Below, piece by piece: positions 38,178 to 53,200 of a stretch of 64,000 nt of DNA (position 1 is its first letter; every line of letters begins with the position of its first letter). This stretch comes from Marisa cornuarietis (lineage: Eukaryota > Mollusca > Gastropoda > Architaenioglossa > Ampullariidae). Location of the stretch: contig SMMW01000634.1 of NCBI GenBank assembly GCA_004794655.1, positions 3,258,501 through 3,322,500 on the forward strand. The letters run 5' to 3'. A program made the translations under genes and the position numbers. Under the pieces are notes generated by a model. The model made no database searches and was not told the origin of the DNA. It saw only the letters and a program-made list of their open reading frames with translations.

Positions 38178-41100
38178 ATGCACGTGGGTTCTTGTCTATC
38201 CCTACGTGCCCTTTCTAGATGCATTTGTTGGTGTACGTGTACGCCGGCTTCTCTCCATACGTCCACTCACTTTCTCCCACCTGTTCAGATGCCTTAGGAA
38301 AAGTGAAAAGTGAGGCTTACTTTGCTGTGAGTACACGCTCATCATTCGCTGGATGAGCATTTTATACACCCCTAACCCCTTTAGTGTGCAGAATAGAAAA
38401 TCCGTAATAAAATATCTGTAAGAAAGAGCGCGCTTCTTCTCGAACCAGTGTTTTTAATAGCCAATCGTCAGAGTCACAGACATGTCCCGTCAACGTAATG
38501 AATATGTTACACTTGCAGTAATGGTGCCACTATTGTAATGGCGAATGTAATGCTCTTGCTAGGAGTGTAACGCTGACGACCCACCAGTAGTGCTCGCATC
38601 AGGACCGTAGTCACATCGCACTTCTAACTCCCACACATTCCTTAAAGTTTCCAACAGAATGAAGTCGCTTTAATATTATTTTGTCAACACTCTCTCGTAA
38701 TGCAAGGAGTAGAAGGAAGTGTGTTGAAGTAGGGGGTTGAGGGAGAAGTTAATCTATGCCATCCTGCATCACATGCACGACTGACGCTCGTCAGATAATG
38801 TGGTGTCATTCGTTGCGGATCTTGCCAAGCAACTGTTCATGTCGGCCAACCTGCCCAAGAAAAAAAGAAGTGGATGGAACAGAACGGGAAAAGACTGCCT
38901 ACACCAGGGGCCGTAATCATGAAACAGAGGTAGCGTTACCTCAGGGTTAGCTATGGAACGAAAGTGATTCTGAAGGCGCAGACCTAGGATATTAGATGTC
39001 CTTAGATCTTCCGTGGGAGCTGTTGCCATGGCTACAGAGTGATTTGTAAAGCTTTAGGTATCGGGAAGAGGTAAACAAAGGGTGAAGGTAAGAACACCCG
39101 GGATTATGGATTCTTCTGCTTCATAATTGTGACACGGTTTGGATGCAGTAGAAAGCCCATGTAATGTAGAAGTTACAGCATCATGTGCCTGTGCAGTTCA
39201 CTTTGAAATCTACCTCCTTTATGGAAATACATTGGTACTCTGGTTTATTTCACCGCAATAAATTCCCCATACCTATGGTCGTTCAGTCGTTTTGAAATGT
39301 AAGTGAGCTCCCCTGGTTTGTCTTGCTAGGGATAGAGTCTAGCGATACTTGCTGTTATGTGCGCTATTCTCTCTGGAATATAATTATGTCCGCATGCGTG
39401 ACAAATGCCCTCACGATATTATAGTAATTTATCGACAGAAACAAGAATCTGTAGCATGGCAGGAGTTTGTAATAAATAAGTACATAAAGCACTTGATCAC
39501 GACTATGTGCCATCCTCTGTGGTGGTCAAAGAAATGCCTGTTACGGTGCGTGACGACACAAGTCAAAAGCCTGTAAATTATACACCCAAGTAGAGTTACC
39601 CGATACACGCGGCCAGAGAATTTATATCCTTTTTCATTTGTCCCACTCCGTTCATGCTTCATTCCGTTTTGGAATTATTAGCTCCATCATCTGCATCCCA
39701 ATCAATGGTTTTGCGGGAAAAAGAGACAAATTTTGCAATAAATCTTTGTACCCGCGGTTAATAAAAGCCTCTAAGAGGCCGTTTAACGTTCCGTCGGCCC
39801 TTTCGCGGCTGATCTGAAGTGAAAAGGTCAGAGGTAAGTTTGAGGTCGATTGGTTTAATCATGGCGCTGGAGAGCGTTCTGGTTCCTACAGAATATTCAT
39901 GCCACCATTTTCAGAGTGAAGATAGTGAAGAAAAAATGAGTGTAAATTGTTAGCTTTTATACGAAGAAGGTACTGGACTACGACATTGAGAAATCCGTTT
40001 GAAGTAGTCGTTCATCTTGACATACAGTCTACACATTTTATTTCTACGAGTCTGTCGCCCATACATTGACTTCATTACGCCCCGGTTATTGTTTGGTCTC
40101 TTTTTTCATTGAAATCTGACTCCTTTCGACAAATGGTGATATCACGTGACTGATGGGTGGGTGGGGAAAATCTTTGCGAGATAACTCGTGTCCATAAAAA
40201 CCAGCGACTGAGAATGCACCCGTTACAACTCCCTGATTATTACGGTTGTAGGAATTAAACAGAGACATGGCCTTTAAAAAAAACTTCTTTACTCAGGTGA
40301 CACAGGATGTTAACAATGACCTTGTCTCCTGGGAGTGTTCCTACCTTATGAGAACTATGATTTACCGAATTAAGGCTTATGTAAAGAACAACTTGCTGGA
40401 GACAAGTTTCTTTTGCAAGTACAAAGGTCAGGAGGATTGCACTTGTTAAGGCGATAGCTTGGTGGCTAACTAACACGTACTCACTAACTATACTTGTAGC
40501 TTGTAATAATTTAGCTGACAGCTACGCCTTAACTATCCAGCTAACGCCCACTGACATGTTGTGCATCCAGCCCCAGACTTTCTGACCCACGCGTCTGCGG
40601 TGCGTGTGGACTAAGCATGAAGACGTGGCTAAAGAGTGAGCTGTGACTACTTGCCGTGAGAGCGCCACGGAGTTATTTATATCCCGGACCCCTCGCTAGC
40701 ATCTTGTCGACGTCCAGCCGCGGTGGATGATGGGAAGAGGCGGAGGTCAGCGATGGCGGGGGCAGAGAGTCCACGTGGCTCGACGATCTGACTTTGCTCT
40801 GTGGGCGTGACACGCAGAAGGATGCGCGTGCATGCGTACATGTCTGAGCGCGAGAATTCATCTCTTATGAGGAAATCTATTTCTTTCAAATAGCATGTGC
40901 ACCCCCCCCCCCCACACACACACACAACATAAAGCAAGCAGAGAGCGAGGAGGAGTGAGGTTCTAAACCCGATGACTTGTATAGTCTTGTTTCTATTTTG
41001 ATATCTCACCATAGAGATATTTCTTCATGGTTATAAATAAACCATGGCTTAGGTTTTCTTTTGGCTTGACATTTGCAGCATGACCCCCTAGCAAAGCGAG

Positions 41101-44100
41101 AAATACCCATAAAGGGGTATGAGCTAAGATAACATTACACAAATTGATGATGTGGAACTGGGCATCACGTGTTAACGCGCATACAGAAGAGAGACAGGGA
41201 TGGAGGTCTGTCGATTCACTTTGAGGACCTTGACAATAAACGTATTTCTCTTTTCATTTTGTGTTAACTGTCACCACTTATATAAATTAATTAACGAGCT
41301 ATAACAGGACAGGAAAATGAAATGGATTTTTCTTTATCCCATAATTTATATATAAAATCGTTTCCTCTAGATATTTAGGTGTTTATCTATCGGAATTGAT
41401 TAAATATATCGATCTTTCCACTGCTGGGAAACGTTATACAAGTGCTGTAATTATAATAATTCATCTTTCTTCATCCTCTTGGTTCATCTTCCATTGTCAT
41501 TAGAGATTTTCCCTGCGTTCTAGATACCGATTTTTTTTTTATTGAGCCTGGAAGAAAAAGCTGGAGAACAGAACACACGCGATGAAGAAGTCGACTCGCA
41601 GCTAGTGTGCAGATGATCATCAGACTTGTCTGTTTTTGTTTCTGTGTTTATTTTATTAAAATATAGTGATTTAATGATTTTAATTGATACAACCTACAAA
41701 CAGCACAACCTCACTTGAGGCTAGCTTCCGGATGTGGTAGAAGTATAATTAAAGCTTGTATTTCGCCAATGGGATACCAAAATACTGCACCCGAGTAGTC
41801 TAACACAGGATGATTCCAAAAGACAGTTCTGACTTCGAGCGAATGAGTCACGGTCACAGGTAGAAAGAAAACAATATTCCAGTTCTTTCCTCTCGTCCTT
41901 TATAAACAAAACATGTGTTTTTATTTCCCATATTGGGACAATGCTTGTGGATGTCTTCATCGAAAAAAGACTTTGCGCCGGTAGAAAGATGTCGCTGATT
42001 ACATATTTTCGGCCTCCTGACGGTGGAGGGAAGAGTATTTGTGAATAAGATCAGCTTCTAACCTTGGCAAATGAAATTTTCTTGTGCGATCTTTAAAGCC
42101 AGCGACAATGGGCAAACTACAAGTCATTCTCCACAGTTTCCACCCCACCAAGCTTCTGCCAAACTTCCACCTTGACATCGTGTGCTTGCTGAACTGCACT
42201 TGAATAGGCAGTTCCAAGACCAGTTAAAGGAAATTTGTGGTTTGGGAGTCTTGTACACTGCACTTAAACTGGACACTCGATACCTGGAAGCCTAAAAATG
42301 GATCTAGTTAATCGATTTATGTCAGGCAATATTTTTTAGGTGTCAACCATTTTCTTTGGGCTGAGATATTGAACGTTTGGAAATGATCGTAAAAAAACAC
42401 GTAAATCCAATCTGTTAGAAATTAATGTCAGACTCACAAAGAAAATCAAACAGAAGCATTTGATGAGAGTTTTGATATAAGAGACTAGAGAGATTAAAGT
42501 GCAGGGAATGAAGTTGGAAAGAAATAAAGAAACATACTGAGAAGAAACTAACATCCCTTCGTATATTGTTTTATTGATGCATTTCTAGGCTTTTACGGGG
42601 CATATAATCAAACTAGTAATGAAGACATAAGATCATTACTTTGGTTACAATAACTTTAGAAGTAACTCAAAGTCTTGTAAAATCGCTGCATTGGGACCAG
42701 TGTGATGAATGTGTTGATGTGTGTGTAGGCGTGTGTGTGTGTGTGTGTGTGTGTGGAGGCGTGTGTGTGTGTGTGTGTGTGGAGGCGTGTGTGTGTGTGT
42801 ACTTTAAGTCAGATGGCGCAAATAAGCTTCACATTAGAGCGAAGACTAGTGTGGAGCCCATTGGACATTTTTCCACTAAGCTGATGTGTTGCGTGCAGCT
42901 TTGTGCAGGTCAGCAAACAGAGAAGCAGCCGGACATACAAAGCAAGGAAACAGAGAGCAAACAAACCGCCCGCAGACACTGGCTATCACAGCCCTTGAAA
43001 TGGCATCTCTCACAGGACACCTGCAAACAGGCCGAGACGGGTTATGCACTAAAAGGATAAAACAGAAAGTTTCTATAATTATAACATCCCGCATGTTTCT
43101 GCAATAAGCGTTTCTCGTGCGACAGGAGGCTCATCAATAATGGCAGAGTTGAGAGGAATAAAGCATCTGTCCTGAATGGCCGTCTGCTTGCATCGCAAAA
43201 TAAGTTGTGCTCCAACGGCAACCGTTTTCCTGTAAGCAGAACAGCGTGCGAAGTTTGATGCACCCGGGGTGAACGCATCTTGCTTCACGATCTCCCAAAA
43301 TACACTTTTTTGTAATTGACTGGCTTGCAAGAAAAAAAATCCTATGTCCCATCAATATTTCCGCATTTACTTTTTGAGAAATTTTAGGGGCAGGTTAATG
43401 GATGAAGTAGAGAACACTTCGTGCTAGCAGGCACTAGTGACGTCATTGGGCGTGACAGAGGATCGTGCGAATTAAAATGGCGGCTGATCGAGCGGCAAGC
43501 GGATTGGAGGTCGATTCTGCCCTTGTCAACGCTGTTGGAAAGGTCTTCTCTCTCTCTCTGCGCTCGCTCTAAACACAAAATCGCAATGTCTTCTCTCCTT
43601 GATTTCTAGGAGATTGCCCTGAAAGTACGGGATGGAAAGAAAGGGTTAATCGATAGCTTGACATAGTTGATCGTTGGAGTTTTCTCAGTATAGTGCCAAT
43701 ATTTCCTTTGAAATCACGCACAATGCAACTCATTTTTTTTAGTTTTCTTTCACATTTCGCTCATTTTAAGATTCTGGACCACTGCTTGTAAAGGATTTCC
43801 TGCTGTGATGTAGGGGAGGGTCAGGTGATAGCGTAGATATTTGAGGTGGTTATTATCTTTAGAGGCGTTAGAAGCGGTTTGTAATAGCAGCGACGTATCA
43901 ACTGTTTGGTATTTGTGTATCTTTATTGGTCTGCAGCGACATGCATTCATATACTGTAAGTGACGAAAAGCAGAAACGGCAAGAATGGACACAAACTTTG
44001 ATTCATTTTTGTGTAAATGTTGGGCTGAAACTCTTTGCAGCTTTTCATTTCGATATTGAAGTTGATTTGCGATAATTTTTTTTATTTCGACTACTGGTCA

Positions 44101-47100
44101 CGTTTGTAGGATTGCATTTCTACAACGAAATTTCGAAAACGGTGTATATCCTGTACTGACACAAACTGGAAAATAAAACTCCTCTCCTAGACCTAATAAT
44201 GCGGTAAAATAATATAATAAATAATTTCTCGTAAATAGTTTATGACAACAGATCGTGGATAGCCCATAGTCATAAACAAGGTGAAGTGTATGAATCAATC
44301 ATTCATTCTAGAAACGAGATTGTCTTGAAAAGAATCACAGTAGAAATAGCAACAATAATCACACAGAGAGGCAAAAGTGTGACGTATCAATTATTCATCC
44401 ATTCTAGAAACAAGACTGTCACTTTCGTCTTACTTTTTTTTTCTTGATCCCTGTGACAGTTCATAGCCAAACGTGTGCACAGAACATTTCTAGCTCCTCC
44501 TGAAGAACTCAGTCAGCTAAGACGATCTTTGATGAACGAGAAGACTTTAGCTGACTGCTTGGCATTAAGCAAGCAGCTTGCGCCTACCTGCGGTCCATGC
44601 CTCTGGCACCTCTTTCAGTTGCACTGTCACGCCAGCAACTGCTTGCATAGTTGATGCGGAATGTGTGGAACCCTGCGATACCTGAACCGCCAAAGAAAAA
44701 AGCTTTTGTCTGGGTGCTTCTCACACTATGATTTGTGGGCTTGCATCCATGACGCACTTCGGCGAAAATGGCCGCATCGATTTTCATGCATATAATTTGT
44801 GATATGGACTGCCACGAAGGATGGGGATTGACACAAAAGAACAGTTTTAAAGGGCTTACCACACGCGCCATCTTTCCTTCATGCTCCTCCTCCTGTCAAG
44901 TTCTATCTTTTTTTCTTTTCTCTTTTTTTTTTCTCTCTCTCTCCTTTCTTTCATCTTTCTCTTTCTCTCTCTCTCTCTCTCGATCGACCATTTTTCACGT
45001 AATCAGGAACATGTACAATTGTTTTAACCATGCTACTGTCTACAGAGAGCAAGTCCTCGCTGTTTCAATTCCTCAATTTTATTTCCATCTCCACACTTTG
45101 TCAAGTCGCGTCGACAGGTTAGCAGCCGGTTCTGACAGGTAATTCCTGTTATCCTTTTATAATGGGCCATGCCAGATAAAAAAACAAAAACAAATTAAAG
45201 CTTCAGTTGTCAGGTTCTGTTTGGTATAATAAGTGATGAATCCATGTCCGTGAAAACTATTTTAATCCAAATCAAAATAAAAAATATTTATTAGCAAGTC
45301 GGTAGGCATTTTGAAAACATTATGCTCTTGTACACACCCGTTAAAACTTGACGAGTGTCTAAAGTTTTTTTTAAGGTTCTGTTTTTGTCTTTAAGGTTCT
45401 GGAAAGAGTGTTTAGCGATTACTTTAAATATCACGGAAACCATGTTTAGATAACACTTTAGATATCACGGTAACCTTGTTTAGTTATTATTTAAGATATA
45501 TAAACTACGATCAGTCATAACTTCAGAATATGGAACCTTAGTTATTAGGTATCCGAATATAGTCATTAGTTCAAATTATGGAGCCTTAGATTACACATTG
45601 TTGCATGGAACTTGAATACTCTTATTTTTTATGTTAATTGTAGATAAGACATACGAATCTCACTGGGCTGCACTTAAAAGCTGCACAAGTCTCACTGTCC
45701 GCTGTGTAACCGTACATGATTAACAAGTAACGCGTTTAAATCACAAAATAAAAAAAAAATAAAGAAAGAAACATGGTTTGCGATCCGGATGCCAGGTCAT
45801 GCTAACATGGGTCTTGGTCATATAAAATCATGGCCAGAAGACACTGTCATTCGTCCTTCTAAACGCCGGCGTAGTTCTCGCCCTTGTCAAATTAACTCCG
45901 AGGCCAATGACGCATTACAACGGCCGGGGTAAATTCAATTGTCGGCTTGAAAAGTGGACTGCGGAATAATAATCGCATAAACCGCGAGCGTCGATGATAA
46001 ATTTTACCCAGGAGTGAGCGACCATTTTTATCCGAGCAATCGGGCAGCACGATCATTCTTCTTCCACTCCTGCTCTTGCTGTTGTTGTTGCCTTTGAGAA
46101 AGTCGTCCTACATCGTGTTGGTCTCTGGGGAATTAAAACAAGAATAAAGGACATTTTCTTCCTATAATTAATCGAAATCGAGGTTTTGGGGGTGCGAGCC
46201 AGTTTCTCGGGATATCGTTCAGCCTCGGTGGTGTGAACTGTTCGGTCGATAGTCGAGAAATGGCATGAACAAACACACTGACAACATTCAGGCATGAACG
46301 AGCAGGCACACGTGCGAGTGTACACACTTATGGCTTTCCTTGACTTGAGGCTGTTGTGTACTTAATTGACTAAACCAGCTGTCGGAAAATTATTGACAAC
46401 CTATAAATACTTGGGTAATGTGATAATTTATTATTATTTATTAATTATATTTTCTTACTCTCGTCCAAGACTTCATGCCATTATCTTGCCAGTGAACTGG
46501 CATCTCATTCAATGCCTGACCGCTCTTATCTTTTAACTCGTGGCTGTTAACTGATAATTTCATACTCGTGTCTGTTTAATTATACTTTGTCGCTCTTATC
46601 TTATTGCCTCAGTGGATACCAAGAAGGACGTTTTTTATTTATAATATCAAGCAGATTCATATTCCCCCCCCTCCCCGTAATCTCATACTTTTAGGGGTAT
46701 GCTTGGGCATCCGAAAACTCCTGCGTCTTGTAAGAATATCTAGAAGCTCGTGCAATATCATTTCTTCAGGCCCTTTCTCAACTGGGCTGGATGGCAATGC
46801 ATCAAATCTCCAAAGTGGCCCAGACCCCAACAGTGGTAGCAAATGCTTAGGGAATGTATTGGCAGACGAGTCTGGTCTTCGCTCAGCATCTTGATTAATG
46901 TTCCTAAACCATTACTTTCTCGTGACCCTCACACACCTTTCACGAACCTCACAAACGTACGGTCACATTTGCTTGGCTGAAAAAGCCTTTTAACTGTGTA
47001 GAGTGTAGCTATGTGTGGCTGTGTAGCTAGACTTTATGATTCAGTGACCCGTCGACCCCGTTGTTGGGTGATCCCAACCCTACCGTCCTACCCAGACAAA

Positions 47101-49749
47101 TAAATATCGTACGCATACGTGTAGGGCTCATACTGCGTTTGCCAGTGACATTTAGATAGAACGCACAGTATTAAACAAAGTGTGATATATGTTGTGACTT
47201 TGGTCTCAGGCGAACATAGCACACAGACATACCCGCATATCGCCTAAAAATAAATCTACAACATTACTCGGGTAAGGTCAGACCACCGACTGTCAGAACG
47301 AGAACTCCCAAACTCGTTAGTAAATAAAGAACGGAAAAAAACTACGATGAACGTCTAGAGATTTAATTTCAAAACTTTAAAGTATGCTTGGCCACATTCC
47401 CACCCGAGAACGTAGTACCCGCCCGAAATGGATCACCTATTGCCCGTAGCTCCATTACCACACCAGCAAGTTCCCAGCCCAGCCCTCAGTGGAGGAAGGT
47501 GAGACGGATGGAGCACATAGAGGCACGTGCACACGCGCCTTCGCTCGCTGCTTGGTGACCGGGGCACGAACAGGGTTAGCTTTCAAACAGCTGCTAATAC
47601 GGACAAACCTCTTCAGGCGCATGCATGTAGGACTCTAGGATAATCCCTTTTGCTACACAAAAATCCCTGCTTGACCACACATTATTGATTCGAACATAAC
47701 AAGCGCACACGCGCATAACCTTTAGCTGACTGCAATAGCAGACAGCTAAATCAACAAAAAGCTAACTCCACGATGAAGCCACGTGTGCGAGCAGCTAAGA
47801 CGAACAACTGGTACCTGGACAGTCGATATCGCCGGCAACTACTTGATGACGACGACGACGATATTTTCATCCTCTAAAACATTGTCATCTAGCGTCAACT
47901 ACCTGCAGACTGGAAACTAAAAGTTATTCTTCACCTTTTTAGCTTGCATGCCAGTGTGTCAGCAAGGTTTGACATACCAGTGGTGATGGTGGTGATGAGG
48001 CTATTGTCGAGGGTCTTGTTACAGCTGCGTGGCTTTACGGTTGCGAAATGTAACATTTTGTTTGCACCACACAATAAAACTTATCGACTTCTGCCACTCG
48101 TCCGAAACGAACTGAAGAGAGAGGCTAGGGAGTTATTTTACTCAACAAATGAATCGTGTTACCTCTTTCATCGGGTGGAAGGCAGAACAACGTTTTCCGC
48201 TTTGTCTTTTCATGCAGGTAGCGACGGTTGGGTTGAAGGGTGGATGGAAGCGTGGTGGTTGTAGGTGGAGGGGGTGGGGTTTGAGGTTGGGAAGGGGATC
48301 TTGTCTAGAGGTATTATGTCTGATTCTAAGTTGTTCATTGTTCTGTATGATTTTTAAGTGCTGTTGTTCAACGTATTTCTCTGGACTTTGTGTTGCAGAA
48401 CTGCGTGCACCGAAGAGAATGAACTGCTGAGTGCCAACTCGATAAAGGTGAGTGTGTGCATTCATCTGTGACGAAACTCAAGGTGCAAAATAATCGTGTT
48501 AGATAGAAACTTATCTTTTCACGTCAGCCAAATCTGATGAAATTTCGAGAGAAGTCTATACATGCGTGTATGCAGGTCGGTTCAGAAAGTGCTTGCCATG
48601 GGACTATTTTGATGCAATAAGTGTGCTCCTGTTGTCAAAGGTTGGAAGTTATCTTCGTAGCTCAAAAGAAGTCTTTCAGTAGATGAAGATGAAGAGTTCT
48701 CTAGCACGTGGGTGTTCTGCCAGGTCTTTGTCAGTCCGCCAGTCCGAACGTATGTCTGTCTGTTCGCCTTCCTTCATTCGATTTATTTTGCCCCTCCCTT
48801 CTATTGGCATTTTTTTGGTTAGTTTGGTTGTTCACAGATCTTGTAAAATTTTGCATCCGCCATTGAAAACTTCAGCTGCTTGCGCTGAAATCAACCGAGG
48901 TGGCGATTTATAATTCCTCTCCGATTCCACGCAGAAATCGCTCCTTTTGTTGCTATGCTATTCGTTGTTTCTTTGGACTCCTAAAAAAAATTCAAAAACA
49001 TTTTTATTTCTTTTTCTTTCTTCCTTCGATTCTTTCTTCTTCTTTCAGTTCATCATCTGTTTCGAGAGTCTTGCAGCCTCGCATCATTCATACCTTATGG
49101 TCCTGGCATTGACTAATTCACGATCATTGCTGCCACTGAAGCTCACCGAGGACTGCATCTCTCCCCCAACCTCATCATTAGCACAGCTTTGTCTACAATA
49201 TTATAGATTTAACTGCCCTTTAGAAAAAATCCTAAAATAGCAGCAGACGAACAGTGTCCAAGTAACCCCAAATTCATTCGGCTCCATTATTATAAACTAC
49301 CCTTGACAGATCCCATTCGTTTCCGTACCATTTGTTTTAATGTGCTTCTTTATGATGTCTGTGTTCCTCTTTTCATCTTTTAATATCTCATTCTCTTTCT
49401 CTTCTGCCTGGTCTTATTTATCTCGTTCATCTCTGGATATTTCAATCCTTTTATTTTGCCACACGTGTAGCAAACATGGTAGGTGGTAGAATCAGAAACA
49501 GCACTTAGCCTGCTCCTACCGCTACAAGTCCAAGTGCAGTTAGTTAGTTATTTATTTTTTTTCTCGAAGTGGTCTTTATGACACAAAACATTGCGACAGT
49601 CAAGCTCCTGTCCCTGAACTTTCATCAGGTTTGCGCCATTGACCAGGCCATTACACTGCACTTAGTTTAGCTATGTAAATCTGCACTCGCCTTACAGCAA
49701 AACATAGAGTGGTATTTAGGTTTAATGCGCGTGCCCGCACGCAAGCATG

Positions 49750-49806
<57 letters not shown>

Positions 49807-50232
49807 GGAGAACGGTTATCAGCATGTGGAGGGCATACTCTCCAAACCAAGCAGCCCACGTAGGTGGAGGTTAACATTTGCTTTAATATTTGTGGCTTTT
49901 GATGTTGCTGGTTCTGAGTGCGTATGTACGTGTGTCTGTCCTAAGGATCAGTCAGTCTTTATGTGTGCACTAGCTAATGGAAGCAAAATAAACATGAAAG
50001 AGCGCGTTGCGGTCTTTTAGAGACTCTCCCATCCTTGGAGAAATCAAAGCTGTTTTCCACCATAATGTGCGGAAATACCCTAGCTTTAATATTTTTCACC
50101 AGACTGTTAGCTCTCGATGATAGATGGGGATTACCGTTTCTTTCCCTGCGCTATTTCTTTAATGTTTCGAAAGAAAACATCATGTTTACTTGTAAAGAGC
50201 CACACACACACACACTCTCACGCACACGCAGG

Positions 50233-50273
<41 letters not shown>

Positions 50274-53200
50274 ATATGCAAACGTTCTCAGGTCTTATGT
50301 CATTGTTACTACCGTTGGAAGATGGGAAATAATGAAATAATAATCCCACGTGTTTAATTTTATTCTTTTTGTATGTATTGACAATCACGGTTGTAGAAGT
50401 ACACTTGACACACTTTTTCCGTACTTTTATTATTAGGTTTCTATCTCATCTTTAAAGGCAGTCTAGTGGCGCAACTGGGTATCGCAGGTCTTGGACTCAA
50501 ACTGTCCCCATAAAGAGACAGCACATCCATATAGAAGCACTCAAAACTAAACCTGTCTCTTCGTTTTTATTTTTTAATTGTGACGAAAAGACATGGGGCA
50601 ACTTCTTCAAATCATTTCTCTTTTATGGTACTTTTTTTTTGTTTGGAGGAGGTTGCTGCTGCAGCACAGACATAACAATTCAAGCTGCAACAAGGTTTCG
50701 TTAGGCTTGTCACTGAGCAAAGACCAACGAAGGACCAGACAATTATCAGATTGTGAAAATGTTTAAATGTGTAAATGTTTAAATGGTTAAATGTTTAAAT
50801 GGATAAATCAGTAAATATGTAAATTTGTAAATAGATACAATCTGTCAAAGACTCGTTGTAAGTGGACTATACTTGTTATCAATGTTAGCTAGTTTGTTTC
50901 TCGGGGTCGTGATCTGAAACACTACCCTCACCCCCTCACCAATCTCTGCGCCCCTCAGATGACTGACGCACCTTTTGGCCGCTCGGACTCGGAAGATGAC
51001 ATCATCGAGGACTACGACGACGTGGTGAACATCAAGGGCGCGTGCTGCAAAGATCGCACGCCGCTGGAGCGCGGACTCCTCATCCTGATTGCCGCTCTCT
51101 TCCTCGTCATCGTCGGCCTCGCGGTCGGCCTCACCCGCCCAAAGCTGATCCCACGTAAGTCGCCCACGTTCTCTTTATAATGTCCTCCGTATTGCCGTGG
51201 ACTATTTTATGGTCATAATCATCATAAAATCATCAATGTTATCAAGAACATGACATTGCCACCACCTGCATTAGAACCAGTACCAACACAGCGGCAGTCG
51301 TAGTCGTCGTCGTCGTCGTTATCATCATCATCAATAGTTTTTTTTTAAATTTCAATTCCTTCATTGCCATCAAAGGGTACTTAGATTTATTAAAAAGCTA
51401 GCTATGACTAGAAGACTTTGTTAATTAAGCATGCCCTTTTTGGAGATATACCGGGCTTTGTGGAAACTTCATGCTTAGCAAAGACCCGAGGAACGAAAGC
51501 AAGAAGTAGTTCTTGGATATATAAAGCAAAATACATACCTTGTCAGTGCGTATTTGCATCAAACAAACCGCCAGTCTCTGGGTGACAGGAGAGCGGAGCA
51601 GCGGTCTCATCGCGAAAGTTTCAGTCTGTCCAGAATCTTTTAGTCGCTCGGCTCCAACCTAATTATATGAGCAGTTCTCAGCGGGGTCGTGCAGGCAGGA
51701 GAGGGAGGGTGAAGCATAGCATTTCTCCAAAGTTCAGTTCTTTATTTACTGTCTCGCCATTTACTTAGCAGCTGAGCGCCTCTCACGACAAGGGGGTTAC
51801 GGTGGCGCGTGGTCAGGACCACATCGTAAGCAGACGTGACCCTGGTGAGTTGGAAAATGAACGTCCGGTGGCTGACAATAGACGGTTTCCAGTGCCAGAC
51901 GCGCAACTGCCAGCACCGTACCACGCAAGCCGACACGGAGGTGAAAGGGAGGACAATGACCTGTTTGTCTCCTCCTCGCTCCCTGGGGTTGCCTCCCTTG
52001 CTGATTGTCGCTGACGTTCACATTGCAAGGGGGGGGGGGAGGGGGAAGATTTTCTGCTGAGTCGACTGAAAAAGGGGGCAGGGGCAGAAAAAGCATCGAA
52101 GATGTCAAAGAAAGAATTTGATTACAAAATTTATTTTTGTAAGAGATCTCATTCGATTTGGCTTCTTCTACTAAATAAAATATACACTCGATGGAAGATT
52201 ATTTTTAAAGGTGAGAAAAGTACCACAACAAACAGGAGGCAGAGAAGTCAAAACTAAAATTTTCAGGGGCCAGTTGCACAACACGTTTCTAAACCTTAAA
52301 ACTGTTCTAAAGAAGCGAAATCACTTCTTAGCCATTTTGATGCATTGCAGAAAAACATACAAAAAAAAAATTGTACTGACAGGACGGAAAGTCAGACTTC
52401 AACAACTTTATCTTACTTAAAGCAGTTTTAGTTTTGAAAACTCTAAAATTGTGGTGTGCACTTTAAACTAATTATCTAACTACAGTTAAGGCCTAAAAGT
52501 AGATCGCGAGGAAGTCAAAAAAGTCAAAATTGTAATTGCCACGTCACGAGAGGATTGGAACAGCAAAGCTCACCAGCAGTCAGACCAGTAGATCTCCGTG
52601 TCGCAGTCACGCACTTGTCAGTCATAACTATTCAATTGTCAGTCACAATCATCACTTGTCACCCAGAATCACGCACGTATTACTCAAGCCACCCGCTTGT
52701 TAGTCATAGCCACCCGCTTGTTACTAACCACCACAACATTGCGGTTAATGCCACAGCTGCTTAAAGCGCTTGAAACCACGACAGGGAAAGTCGGATGTTG
52801 TGAGTTCGTATCTCGGCTCCGACGTATTTTTTTCTGAATGTGACACGTGTTTACAGGACTGACCGTTGGTGGTTTTGTCGAGGTACTCCAGTTTCCTCAA
52901 ACCTGAGAGAGAGAAGAGACAGTAGTTGATTTTTATAATGGTGAATGAATTTGTTAAGACTGATTTGATGTCTTTACTAGGTATGTGATCGTGCGACCTA
53001 ATGCATGTAACTGCATTAGTCCGTCTTTAGTGGTAGAATAAGTTGCTCTATCAATTAATATTGTTTATTATTATTATTAACTCGAACTCTAAGCTTGTAA
53101 TGCAGTCTAACCTTTTCTTTGCCTCGACCGGACAAAGTGTCAAAATGGAAATTGTTTTCGTCTGCAAGAAAACGTGGCGACTAACTTACCTGCTCCTGAC

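Larger units (their letters stand above)
18962..48398 (+). other. Intron 1 of the M13 gene (29.4 kb), repeat-rich
   Basis: Bounded by GTGAGT and TTGCAG. I found no other gene inside on either strand, though short exons of unknown genes could be missed. It contains two SINEs, two L2/CR1-like retrotransposon tails, an (AATC)n-tailed element, an inverted-repeat element, three minisatellites and many dinucleotide repeats, listed separately. Stretches without listed features (for example 26.0-28.6, 29.9-32.7, 39.1-42.7 and 43.0-48.3 kb) show no recognisable elements beyond short simple repeats. Confidence 0.6.

Noticed and set aside
37787..38266. His-Thr-rich open frame
   Set aside because: It is a translation of the (CA/TG) repeat.
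46657..46842. Minus-strand frame with some protein-like content (LLGSGPLWRFDALPSSP)
   Set aside because: No domain recognised and no splice sites or neighbouring exons support it.
48533..48560. Hammerhead-like CTGATGA followed by GAGAGAAG
   Set aside because: The conserved GAAA after stem II and the flanking helices are missing.
50460..50520. Possible tRNA-like head (TAGTGGCGCAACTGGGTATC)
   Set aside because: An A-box-like match, but no believable B box or SINE body follows.
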